This document shows, piece by piece, positions 22,465-33,146 of a stretch of 64,000 nucleotides of DNA. This DNA comes from Phyto melanocephala. Its lineage: Eukaryota > Arthropoda > Insecta > Diptera > Rhinophoridae. The DNA is taken from assembly GCA_941918925.1 (NCBI GenBank), contig OW799234.1:131792895-131856894 (forward strand), in the 5' to 3' direction. The notes under the pieces were generated by a model. That model was not told the origin of the DNA. It saw only the letters and a program-made list of their open reading frames with translations, and did no database searches. Each line of letters begins with the position of its first letter. Position 1 is the stretch's first letter. The position numbers were made by a program, and so were the translations under genes.

Positions 22465-23792
22465 TACTTACTTACAAAAATGTTTATTCTCAAACAAAAA
22501 AAAGAAGAAATTAAAACAAAATATGGTACAAAAAAATTACTACACGCTTTGTTTGACGATAATAAGAAGAAAACGTAACATAAATCGTCCGGTCTTAATA
22601 ATTGCGTTTTTGGTTTTCAAGTCTTTCGTTAATATTCGACATTTCAAAAAGGTATTGTAAGAAAGATATTTCAAAACCAGCAGCTGATTTTGTTCAATAA
22701 ACAACTTAAGATTTTTTGATTTTTCTTGACTGTTAAAACTTAAACTCTTCGTACTGCAATGAGTAATCAAGTAACTCTCAAGCCAACCAAACAACCAGTC
22801 TAAATTTGTAAAAATTGGCATTTGAAATTGGGGAAAAAATAATATTTTTTATATTGTGTTTTATTCTTATTTCTTACATTTTTTGTTTATATTGAACGTT
22901 TTTTTTGTTTGTTTATCAATTCGTTGTTGTTGCTTGTGAGTTTTTAAGGTTCCGTTCATTACATTTTATTTATTTTTTCGGTTTTTATTTATTATACAAG
23001 CATTTATTTATGTGTTTAAAATAATCATACAGTTCAAACTAACGTTCAAAAGTTGGTAGTCAAGTTGGCAGCAAAATGTGCTGCTGTAGAAGCAGTACAT
23101 ACATACATACATACCCACATACACAGAGTGTGTACACACAGTGTATTACACACCTTGGCCGGGAACTTTGATTCGTTCATAGAAGTTTGTGTGGTGGTAA
23201 GGTGTTGAAAAGGTTTATTTATTATTTCTTTTTTAAACTTAACTTTAAGTTCGTTCACCGTTTTACCTAATTTTTATGTTTTCTTTTTATTAACAGTTTT
23301 AACAGTGAGATACTAATGATTTTTATTTGTTTTTATGATTGATTTTTTTATTTTTAATTTAAGAAACTTTTGTTTTGTATGATTTTTGTTTGAGCTAATA
23401 AAACCACCCAGGAAGAAAGGAACTTTCAGAAATATGGAATTTACTATTTGAAAGTGATTAAAAGAAATAGTATTAGAAGTTACAGTCCAACGCAAGCAAG
23501 AGTGTTGGAGTTTTTCATGTGTTTGTTACATGTTAGAAATACATATTTTCTAAAGCAAGAAGGTTCTTATTCCCTATTTTAATTTCGTTTAAATAATCGA
23601 AAGTGGTACTCTTTAAACATGTAATAATAAAATATTTTTAATAAATATTTACTGTTAGTTTTGTGCAAAAACAATTATGTGACTTTTTTGACTTTAAGTC
23701 AAAATGAATTTCTAACACCAAACCATGCACTTAATTCTACTTTTAAAGTGAGAATGGTGGTGCGACTTAAGTTTCAAACCCTAGAAGAAAGA
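22465..23792. other. no gene seen
   Basis: AT-rich. An ACAT/ATAC microsatellite lies at about 23097-23118. The 93-codon minus-strand open frame at 22540-22821 has no recognisable domain. Confidence 0.5.
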
Positions 23793-24628
23793 AAAACAAG
23801 TAAGAGTGCTATATTCGGCCGTGCCGAATCTTATATACCCTTCACAACGTGTAGTCATTCAATAACAGTAGTTTGTATCACCATTCATCTCATATGAAAT
23901 ACATACATACGTACATACATTTATAAAAAACATACATATATCAAAACATCCCATTGTAAAATTAAAAATTTACTTATGTATTAAAAAAAAAAATAAAATA
24001 AAAAAAAAAAAATTAAAAAAAAAATAAAAATAAAATAATTAAAATACAAATAATAAATATACAACAAAAAAAAAAATAAAAAAAAAATTTAAAAAACAAA
24101 TAAAAAAATATTAAAAAAAAAATAATAATAAAAATATAAATAATATATTAAAAAAAAAAAAATAATAAAAAAAAAAATAAAAAAAAAATTAAAAAAAAAA
24201 TATAAAAAAATTTTTTTTTTGGCTCAGCTGGGATTCGATGCCACGTTTACTCTAACCAGTATACACGTTTGTATGTATGTATGTATGTATGTTGTTGTTG
24301 TAATGTTGTTTTTGTGAAAAAAAATCGAGGTGGTCGTGGGTTTTTGCTCATATCTCAGTTATTTATGTACCGATGTTTCTGATTTTCAATACCCAATATC
24401 CTACTCCCAAATATTTCTGATATTTTAATACCTCACCCGGGTCCAAGCGATGTCGGGGAGCTTCAAAAAGTTGATTTTAACATACACACGGACAGACGGT
24501 CAGACTCCCATATTCATAAGCTTTCAGAAAATATATACTTTATGGGGTCGGAAATGAAAATTGTAGAAATTTCACACGGAATGACAAGCCTATATATACC
24601 CTTTTTCACTGTGTGAAGGGTATAAAAA
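23793..24628 (-). repeat. mini-me-like dispersed repeat, full copy
   Basis: In reverse orientation it starts 'aaaacaagtaagagtgctat', 'attcggccgtgccgaat' and ends 'cactgtgtgaagggtataaa'. It has an A-only/T-only core of about 250 bp (23975-24220), a (TATG)n run near 24270-24290, 'cgaggtggtcgtgggttttt', 'gctcatatctcag' and 'acacacggacagacgg'. The short frames running through it are not genes. Confidence 0.85.
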
Positions 24629-24644
24629 TTAAGAGCAATTACGA

Positions 24645-24910
24645 CTGTTACTTATTAACGGTCCTTCAAAACGGATTATGAATTAGGCATTCGATCGTTA
24701 TCGAAATTTTACTCAAACATTTAACTCGATTTTGGTAAAAATATTCTAATAAGAAGTTTCCAATTTCCATCATGTTCGAAAGCTGTAATTGCCCATTGAT
24801 CATAACTAGGGTTCAGCGAAACTCAAATGAAAGATTAGTTTGGTGTCGGCAATAAACAAAAAAAAAAAAAACAATAACGAATATTACTTATTAAAGGTCC
24901 TTCGAAACAG
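24645..24910 (+). repeat. direct repeat pair flanking a decayed MITE
   Basis: 'ttacttattaacggtccttc', 'aaaacgga' near 24651 recurs as 'ttacttattaaaggtccttc', 'gaaacaga' near 24886. Between them, at 24680-24794, lies a worn copy of the GGCATTCGATC palindromic MITE family, listed separately. The arrangement suggests a segmental duplication or a MITE inside a larger repeat. Confidence 0.5.
24680..24794. mobile_element. palindromic MITE (GGCATTCGATC family), decayed
   Basis: The left arm 'ggcattcgatcgttatcga', 'aattttactc' faces a worn right arm, 'catgttcgaaagctgtaatt', 'gccc'. Compare the better copies at 21877 and 37121. Confidence 0.5.
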
Positions 24911-25110
24911 ATTCGATTTTGGTTATAAGTATTTACGATACAGCAACCAGATCTTGAAGTCGCCAGCATTCACGATACTGCTATTATGTTAAATATATGA
25001 CATACATATTCATTTCATTTAGTAATCAAACTATGCTTTGGAGCTAAAAAAAACGTTACAAAGAAAACATATTTAATATTGTGTAAAAAATAAAATTATG
25101 GGGGTCTAGA

Positions 25111-25712
25111 AGAGATCATAGTCCCCAGAAATACATATCTATGCCAAAGCCAATACCTATTTATGCAAAAGCCTACGGACCATGCAAAAGTATTGGAAGG
25201 ATTAACTTCTATAACTGACTTGACCTACCTGGTGATTTAAATAATTGTCCTTGAAAAACTTTACTAATAAAACCAAAAGAGATCATGGCCCTCCAGAAAT
25301 GCCTATCTACACCAAAGTCAGTGACTATGCAAAAGTTAACGAACTGTACAGAATTGTTGACGGCCGTTTGAGCGCAGCTAAGATCATGATTCAAAGTTAG
25401 GAAATATTGGTACTTCTTCGCTAGACTTTACCGACCTGTTTGAAAAATATTCTTAATAAAAGTAAAAGAGATCAGAGCCTCCCCAGATATGCCTATCCAC
25501 CCCAAATCCATTGATTAACTAGGCAAAAGCAAACGAGCATTGCACAGTTGTTAGCAATCGCCTGATTTGTGCTGAAATAAGAAGTTATGGCTGTGACTTC
25601 TATGCCAGACTTGACTCTAGAGTGGTTGCTTAGTTCTCTTTTAAAGATGTTACTAATAAAACTAGAAGATGTAATTACCCCCAGAAATCTCTATCTATGA
25701 ATGACTTCCATT
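25111..25712 (+). repeat. degenerate tandem array, ~165-207 bp units
   Basis: A diverged unit beginning 'agagatcat', 'ccccagaaat', 'atctatgccaaagcc' recurs at about 25111, 25278, 25467 and 25674, at spacings of 167, 189 and 207. Each unit also has 'ctaataaaa' just before the start, 'tatgcaaaag' in the middle, and 'gacttgac' or 'gactttac' near its end. The units differ by substitutions and small indels, so the array is old. No coding sequence is evident. Confidence 0.75.
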
Positions 25713-26805
25713 CTAGATAGAATTCGGTTTGTTGTTCTGTGGCCGTATGATCATCTTTTGAGGAATCAATGCAGATGTAGCAAATTAAAAAAATTTTTCT
25801 GAAAAATACAATAGTTTTGCTGCCGTATTCATAAAAAAAATATTTTAGATTTATTAAATGTTTATTTGACAGATGTTGTAGAGAAATTTGTCAAATACGT
25901 CTTTACCAAACCTAAACCATTTTGTACGAATACGGCAGTTAAAATCTAGTTGATTAAAAACAAATTGTGAAATTATTAAAATACCAACCAAATACGACGA
26001 ATATTTGTTATTATTTTTACCTAAAACGATTTCATTTTTTAACTAAATACAGAATTACTAAAACATACATATTTGTAATGTTATTTAATTTAATTTTATT
26101 TTAAATAAATTCACTACATGCCATGGCAGCCAGGGTCCAAGTATTCATTAGACCATTGTAAACCGTTTTATTTTGTATAAAAAAAAAAAGATTTTTTCAT
26201 TGCTTCTTCTTCTCTCTATGGCATTGCAGTTTTCAAAGTTTCTCTCTGACTCTCGTCCCACAAACAACAAGTGGTCACTTTACATTACAATTTATCTATT
26301 TTTTTTTGCTTTTGTTTGTTTATATTTGTTGTTGTTTTAGAAAATTACATTGCATTCGTGTGCAATTATATTTATGTTTTTACATATTTATTTTTATTTT
26401 GCAACGCTTCAAAGATTTCCTCTTTTTGTTGTAGATTGCTGTTTATTGTTGCTTGAGTAGACGCCATATTATTGAAACTCATACACACATATCTGAGGCT
26501 TCCTTCCTTTAAGTTGCGTCTACATAGAGAATTTTTTTGTATGTATTCTTCATCAATTAAAACAACAATAAAATAAAAAATATTTTTTATTTTTAAAGCG
26601 AAATATTTGTAATTTAAAACTTGAAGTTTATAAAAGTTTGCAAGAAAAAATGCGTTACATTTAATAAATGGAAAATGTATTGTAATAATTTTATATTGAA
26701 GTTGGTGTTTTTTTTTTAACTAATGGATCAAATAGTTTGTTATTATTAGGTTCCATATGTTTCTAATAACTTTAATACAAATTAATTTCCATTTGTATTT
26801 ATCAT
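25713..26805. other. no gene seen
   Basis: AT-rich. The phrase 'gtattcataaaaaaaatatt' near 25825 is partly echoed by 'gtacgaatacggcagtt' near 25923, suggesting a worn inverted pair ('ctgccgtattc' / 'gaatacggcag'). No gene is supported. Confidence 0.5.
25819..25940. repeat. possible tiny palindromic element
   Basis: Perfect 11-base inverted arms, 'ctgccgtattc' (about 25819-25829) and 'gaatacggcag' (about 25928-25938), enclose about 98 bp. It may be a short MITE. No target duplication could be defined. Confidence 0.45.
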
Positions 26806-27206
26806 GGTTAGGTTAGGTTGAAAAGGATGGGCAGTAAAAGCCCAAACCCATGACAGGTATACACTTATGCCCAGTTGGCATGTTGTGTGCTCCATGTGGG
26901 AACCGGAATTCCAAAATTAAAAACAATAATCATAATTTCCCATAAATATCGGACTAGTCCAAGAACTCAGTCCCCTCAATGTAATTCCTTATGGATCTTC
27001 TCTTAGTTCGAGTTCCCCAGGTACTCTAAATTCGGCATAGTATCCACTGTAAAATTCTCGCGTCTAATATGCCCAAACTCAGGACAATGACAGAGATAGT
27101 GTATCAAAACCTCATCCTCTTCCTCGCATGCTTTGCATGTCGTCTCCTCAGACAATTCCATGCGAGCTAGATAAGTTCTCAACTCCGTATGACCTGTAAT
27201 CACACT
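26806..27206 (-). mobile_element. LINE 3' end (C-terminal ORF2 plus tail)
   Basis: A 5'-truncated non-LTR retrotransposon on the minus strand. The frame 27203-27003 reads TGHTELRTYLARMELSEE, then CKACEEEDEVLIHYLCHC, PEF. This CxxC..H..C finger close to the end of ORF2 is typical of I/LOA/R1-type elements. The frame stops after NLEYLGNSN. A 3' tail follows to 26806 ('catggagcacacaacatgcc', 'aactgggcataagtgta', 'gggtttgggctttta', 'ccttttcaacctaacctaac'). About 90 bases of this tail recur in the SINE at 37782. There is no reverse transcriptase in this copy. Confidence 0.8.
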
Positions 27207-27276
27207 GGTTTATTTTCATATAGTACTCACAACTTTAATTTATATTTAAGAGCTGCACAAAACCTTTTTAAGGTCA

Positions 27277-27716
27277 TACTACACTACTATTCTGAACTTA
27301 TAAGCACTTGTTTTTGGTGCAGATAGGTTGAAACATGTCAAGTTTTATTACGTCTATTGTAAAACTTTTAAGCGATAACGCTATATTTAAAGCAGGTGTA
27401 GCGAGAGCACAGTAGAACTTTAGCTGTGGCTATATAGCTCGCTTTAAAGTGGCAACGCGGCAACGCTTTGAATGCATTGTAAACTTTTTGCACCTTAAAA
27501 ATTGCAAGCAACGTAACAATACATCTTTTATGTCAGCTAATTAAAATGGCTAAACGTATACAAAGCGTTTAAAAGTTAAAAGCAGCTAAACTTTTAGCAG
27601 CGCGCACGTTTCAAACTAATTTGCATATGAAAACATATTACTACAACTTTTTTTGACAGAAGTCTATAAAGCGTTAGAAGCTTTAAAGTGAGTTTGGTAC
27701 CCTGACCTTTGGCAGA
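27277..27716. mobile_element. possible inverted-repeat element, weak
   Basis: 'aaggtcata' at the left and 'ctgacctt' at the right could be worn inverted ends. The interior repeats 'aaagcg', 'gcgtt' and 'gctttaaag' words on both strands, more GC-rich than the surroundings. No coding frame. This is a tentative call from composition and word repetition only. Confidence 0.25.
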
Positions 27717-30341
27717 TTTAAAAATGTTGCTAAAGTATGAATCAAAAATCGTTTAAATACACAAATCACACAAACGTTAATATAAAAATTTACGTTCAAA
27801 ATTAATTAACAAATTAAAATTATTACGTGTTATATTTGTGCATTCACGTTTTTTCCTATAGTTTAAAACTAAAATAATAAAAAAAGTAATAATCATACAT
27901 CTTTGAACACACAGAGACATACATCTTCTACCAACAACTTAACAGCTTTTAATATTTGTTCAATTCACAATTCCCCCATTGTATTTTGGTTTGGTTTTAT
28001 CGGCTATATGTTATATTGTTAAACGTCAAAAAATACAAACGTCAGGCAAATAAAAAATCAGAAATGGAAAGTTAAACAAATCTTATTTATGCAAAGTTGC
28101 AAATAGTATTCTAAATCAATTTACAAAACAAATTTTTAAACAATCAACGAAACGTTTGAGTTGAAAGAAATTCATATTTGAATGCTACAAAAATTAATTT
28201 TCGATTCTGGAAAAAAAAATCCCATCCCTGTATGAATCCAATATAAGACTTTGAAAAACTCATACTATTAAATGGTATTGCTATACAAAATATTTTAATG
28301 AAAAGTACCAACAACAACCGTACAATACTGTTAACACATACAAAAATAGTGAATTGAACAAATAATTCAAACTATTTTTCTTTGCTGAAAACATGTGTCT
28401 GATAAGTATCATGGTTGTTAATTAAAATAAAGGTTATATTTTATTTTATTTAATTTAATATTTTTCTACATAAAATAATTAGTTAAACTTTGCATCTTCA
28501 GTTGTAATTTGAATATAAAAAAATTTTCACATTATTTTCCATTACAATGCATTTTTTACTTTTTTTCTTTCTTTCTTAATACATCTTATCTTTTACGTAC
28601 GTACTTTAGAGTAATTAAATTCATCACATACACTCACTTTAATTCACAACAATTCGCAAACACCTCATATCAACTCAACTCAACTCAATTCACTTCACCT
28701 CGACTGAAATGCATGTAAACATATAATTTAACTAAATAGAGTTCAGACAAACTGCTCTGTTGTAACAAGAAATAACATACATACATACATACATACATAG
28801 ATAAATGTATATGATCGTTTTAATATGTATGTATGTACATATGTATGTACTTTCATACACAACATATAAATATGAAAAGATTGTATGCCATTTTATCATA
28901 TTTAGTTAAGTCTATAGTAATTTTAACTTTAGTTAACAATCATGTCTTAGTTACACATGTAAATCTGAGGAATTTTAAAAAGTTGTGTTATTTTTAATGA
29001 AAAATAATTATTAAATAAAAACAAATTTTATAAATTATCAATAGAGAAGCAAAATTGGACTTAAGAGTGGATTCTGGTACCTAAAAGGGTGTAGAATTAG
29101 ATGAAATGAGTTAGATTTCTGTAAAAAAATTTATTTACCCATAAAAACGTTGTTGCGTCGGTCACTGGTTGCGGCTTAAGAATCAAGTATCGAGATCATA
29201 ACAAACAGAGCAGCAACAATAGCAAAGGTATTGTCACACTAAAAGCGAAAAAAAATACATCACCAAAGTCGGCACCCAATCATAACTAACCACACCAAAT
29301 CGCATCTCCCAACTGAAGGTGTGTTCACAGTGATAATGCGTTATGGAACTTTAAATGCGTTTTTCTAAAAACTTAATTTTCACACACTAGGTTCCTTTTC
29401 TCGAAGAAGGTCACATATATGTATGTAGTAATCGTTTAACACTCTAAGTGATGCTAAGAATTTACACAACACAATTTCCCTATATAACATCTAATAACGG
29501 ATGACCCTTTGAAAACATTCCTTTAAACAATTTATGTAGTTCAAGTATTTTTCATATTTTTATAAAGAAAGTAAAAAAAAAAACTTTTAATGTGAATAAA
29601 TTGCTGCCTTGACGTGGGAAGTGCAACAATGAAATCGTTTGCTTTAAACTAAATCAAAATATATAAATTCCAAAAGTTGATATTTAAAAGTGCTAAAATA
29701 TTATGGTTAACTTCAGCATGGTTGCTTTAAAACTTCTCTTAAATTATGGAATTATTCATAAGCAATAATTTTAAACAATTTGCAATGATTGTGTTGTTGC
29801 GTTGGGGGTGTGGTTTTAATAACTCTTGTAACTATTTTACATATGAACCTTTTTGCATAAAATAAAAAACACGAAATGTTTCACCAAGCCTTAAAATATT
29901 TTTAAAATGAATTTTTGTTAGTCACTTAAAAAAAATGATTGAAGTAATCAAATTTCCAGCTGCAAGAGATTAAGTGATTGCTAACATGTAAATATTGATG
30001 TACGAATGGTCTAGAAAGTGTTATTTTTAAAATTCTTACTTTTTACTTTAGAGAATGTCCTTAAATTCATATGCAGTATTGTCAACTTTAAAATTTCAGA
30101 AAGCACCAAAAACTAGGAAATAAATGTCATTTTCAAAAGAGGCACTGAGTTTAAAATATTTAACTTTTGATTCAATTTAGTTCATAAAATTATAAATTTC
30201 CTCTTATAAGGAGCATAGACTTCCATATAGTTTAATTTTAAATAATAAATTCAAAAAATGGCAACTTTAACTTCACGGCTGCCTAATAATCACTTCTTTA
30301 AAAAAAATTAAAGTTTTTAGTTGTCAGTTGCCTTCTAAAAC
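27717..30341. other. no gene seen
   Basis: A long AT-rich stretch. An (ACAT)n microsatellite lies at about 28778-28800 with a (GTAT) run beyond it. 'caactcaactcaact' near 28670 is a small pentamer run. Open frames are short and biased to Phe/Tyr/Asn/Lys, as expected by chance. No repeat family was recognised. Confidence 0.5.
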
Positions 30342-30790
30342 ACCTTTTTTTTATTTATTTATTTATTTATTTCGATATCCCATACAACAAGACTAGAAGT
30401 CTTATAATTAGAGTACAGGATTAGACATTAGTTAAAATTAAATTTGATCATAATGACAAATAATTGTAAAAGGAAGAAATAACAAAAAAACATACCTCAC
30501 TACTGCATTATAAGTTACATTAAACTAACTTGTGGTATCACAGCTAGCAAAAATTTCGCATCCATATAATAACGTTGGAATTAGATATGTTTTGGCAAGC
30601 AACAAGCATATCTTAAATGGTGTAAAATATTGTGTTTTTCAAAGAGCTCTTAACATAGAGTAGGTTTTCCAAGAGACGAAGTTGATGTGATCAGACCACG
30701 TTAACGTATTATTAAATATAATTCCAAGCCAAACATAAACAAGAGCATTTTTTAACTGTCAAAAATTCTCATGTTCATACAATGTGTATA
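30342..30790 (-). mobile_element. LINE reverse transcriptase C-terminal relic
   Basis: On the minus strand the translation, with one frameshift and stops, gives WSDHINFVSWKTYSMLRAL, KTQYFTPFKI, then AKTYLIPTLLYGCEIFASCD, and further FNVTYNAVVRYVF. This is the region after the catalytic core in non-LTR retrotransposon reverse transcriptases. The element runs to a 3' end at about 30342 with a simple tail, 'gatatcgaaataaataaata', 'aataaataaaa'. It is 5' truncated. Its tail differs from those of the LINEs at 26806 and 33088. Confidence 0.75.
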
Positions 30791-31731
30791 AAACAATCCA
30801 AAATACCGCAGGGGCAACCAAACTAGGGACAAATACAATTTTGCCAAGGCATAAATAAGGTATAGAAGTTTGCTGCTTTTTTTTTGCTTTTGCTGTTGTT
30901 GAAAAAAGTAATTTCATTTTAGCTATTTTCAGGTCAATCTAGCGTTTTTTTATTTAGTGAGTTTTATTACAAAACATTACTATTTATTAAACAATGTTGG
31001 CGTTGTTTAGGGTTGGCTGTTATTTTACAACTGATTATGAAACTGAAGTTCGGTTTCTATAGATAATCAATCTATAAGTTTATAGATTTTTTATATCATT
31101 TGGCCATATAAAATTAAAAATTCTGATGTTATTTATCAATACGAACATTTCTAGCAGTTTAAATATTTAATTTATTAGAATGTCTATTGTCGTTCTGTGA
31201 ATACGTAAAAGCAATTTTTTTTTGCTTTTTCGAATGTGTCTAATAAGTATGTTCAATATTTTAATTAATTTTTTTTATATATTCAATACGTCTGATCAAT
31301 TTGCTTGCTTACAATTAAATGCTTTATATCTCATAAGCCACGCAAGATATAAACAAACAAGTCGGAATTTGAAGGAGTATATTATTCTATAAGTTGTTGC
31401 TTCAAAACAATAAATAATGAGCTAACGACCTGCCGTAAATATTTTTCCAATCAATCGTGAATAAATTCCCCAAAGATGTTTTCCCTTCTTTTTTTCTTTA
31501 AAAACTGCGTGGGAAAATCATACTACTAATATTTGCTTGGAGTGGAAGGATTTTTGTTTAATTGGTACCTCTAGAAAACTATAATGGTAAGAAGCAGTAA
31601 TGCCAGAAGCAACAAAGAAAAATGGCTTAATCAAACAGTCAAAGCAAGCTAAGCTAAAATCAAGAAGGTAAAATATACATTTATTCGACTTCAACTGGCA
31701 ATACTGGTGAACTACAATACAATAATACTAG
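30791..31731. other. no gene seen
   Basis: AT-rich sequence between the LINE relic and the mariner at 31734. No supported coding or repeat feature. Confidence 0.5.
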
Positions 31732-31733
31732 TA

Positions 31734-32813
31734 AAGGGTGTCCCAACTAGAACGCAATTTTTAAATTTGGCGCCATTCGAAGTGTCATTGTTTGACATTT
31801 GAACAATTGTTATTGTTTGCTAGTAGAAGGTACTTGGTTAGTAAAAATGGAGCGCTAAACGAATGAACAACGCATGCGGCTACATTTCGCAAATTGCGAT
31901 CAATTTGGGGTCACAATAATGCTCCAAAAGAGTCAACTGTAAAGAGATTAATGGATAAATTTGCCGAAACTGGGTCTGTTAGTGATGTAAAGACAACAAT
32001 GCGCCTTCGACCAGGTCGATCGACCGAAAATGTCGCAGCTGTACGTGATGATGTCGCTCAAACTTCATCCACCTCAATTCGACACCGAGCTCAGCAAATT
32101 GGTGTCTCCAAATCCACTATGCAGCGAATTTTGACGAAATATTTGCATCTTCATGCATACAAACTTCAATTGACTCAGGAACTGAAGTCAGCTGACCATG
32201 GACAGCGAAAGGAGTTCGTTAATTGGGTATTGGAGAGACAACATGAAAATGCTGATTTTGCAGATAAAATCATCTTCAGTGACGAGGCCCATTTCCATCT
32301 TGATGGCTTCGTCCATAGGCAGAATTGTCGCATTTGGGGTGAGGAAAATCCTCGAGTAATTCACGAGAAGCAAATGCATCCTCAACGTGTCACTGTGTGG
32401 TGTCGTTTTTGGGCTGGAGGAATCATTGGACCTTTTTTTTATGAAAATGAGGCAGGTCAAGCGCAAACAGTCAACGGTGTTTGGTATCGTGAAATGATAA
32501 CCAGTTTTTTCTTGCCTAGAATTCAGGAAATGAATGTGGAGGGCGAATAAGCTGACGACGACTCAAGCCTTAAAAGAGGAAATTGGACGCTGCATTAATG
32601 AAATACCGCAGCATTTATGCAAAAAGGTCATTGAAAATTTAATTAAAAGATCGCGTGTGTGCCAGCAAAGCCGCGGCGGTCATCTGCACGATATATTGTT
32701 CCATAAATAACCTCATTCTGTCTACTTTACAATATAATAAAGTTTCACGATTTTTTTTTTAAATATCTGTTTTATTTAAAATTTAAAAATTGCGTTCTAG
32801 TTGGGACACCCTT
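31734..32813 (+). mobile_element. rosa-type mariner with clean TIRs, internal deletion
   Basis: 1,080 bp, flanked by TA on both sides (31732-31733 and 32814-32815). The inverted ends match over about 35 bases ('aagggtgtcccaactagaac', 'gcaatttttaaattt'), with no difference seen. It carries the best-preserved rosa transposase frame in the window, but the frame lacks the second and third catalytic aspartates. Such a copy could be moved only by a transposase supplied in trans. The clean ends suggest it is the youngest rosa copy here. Confidence 0.92.
31847..32697 (+). pseudogene. rosa mariner transposase, frameshifted and deleted
   Basis: The original start is ATG at 31847 (MER, then a stop; TNEQRMRLHFA continues the frame). 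A frameshift near 31890 moves the reading to the frame 31894-32550. That frame holds the DNA-binding region (KESTVKRLMDKFAETGSV, ENVAAVRDDVAQTSSTSIRH) and LHLHAYKLQLTQEL. It then has the first catalytic Asp (IIFSDEAHFHLDGF), NCRIWGEENPRVIHE, VTVWCRFWAGGIIGPFFYE and REMITSFFLPRIQEMNVEG. The block with the second and third aspartates (WFQQDG...CDLTPLD) is missing. Reading resumes out of frame as NKLTTTQALKEEIGRCINEI, PQHLCKKVIENL and GGHLHDILFHK. About 70 residues are lost compared with the usual rosa length. It cannot be catalytic. Confidence 0.9.
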
Positions 32814-32828
32814 TATATCTGTGGCTAA

Positions 32829-33061
32829 GAGTTAAAAGGGCCAATGTCACTTTTTTGCTCTTTTGAGTTAATCATTGCATTAGATTTGTTTTCTTGCTCT
32901 ATTTCATTATGGTTAAACAGCTAAAGTCATACTTAACCCAGAACAGCTTCATAAATAAAATGCTGGCCAATGCCACTATGAAAGCATCTACATATAAAAG
33001 TTGAAGTTCAATTCAAATTTTCTCTCAAAAGTAAATATTTTGACATTGGCCCTTTTAGCTC
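32829..33061. mobile_element. small MITE, 21-bp TIRs
   Basis: 233 bp. The left end 'gagttaaaagggccaatgtc' and the right end 'gacattggcccttttagctc' match as inverted repeats with one mismatch in 21. There is no coding frame. It begins only about 15 bp after the mariner at 31734-32813 ends. The target duplication is unclear. Confidence 0.75.
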
Positions 33062-33087
33062 CAAGCTCCAGAAATATCATTGCAATC

Positions 33088-33146
33088 ATTTTGGCCATTT
33101 ATTTGGCTTACCGATTATAATAGAAATAAATAAATAAATAAATAAG
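33088..33146 (+). repeat. LINE-like 3' tail
   Basis: 'attgcaatcattttggccat', 'ttatttggcttaccgatta', then '(aaat)n' as 'gaaataaataaataaataa'. The same piece recurs at 47158-47215. It is probably the severely 5'-truncated end of a retroposon with an AAAT-type tail. Confidence 0.6.

Noticed and set aside
26806..26822. 'ggttaggttaggtt' as telomeric TTAGG repeat
   Set aside because: Only two to three units at the 3' end of a LINE tail, also present in the SINE at 37782. Flies lack TTAGG telomeres, so this is the retroposon's own terminus.
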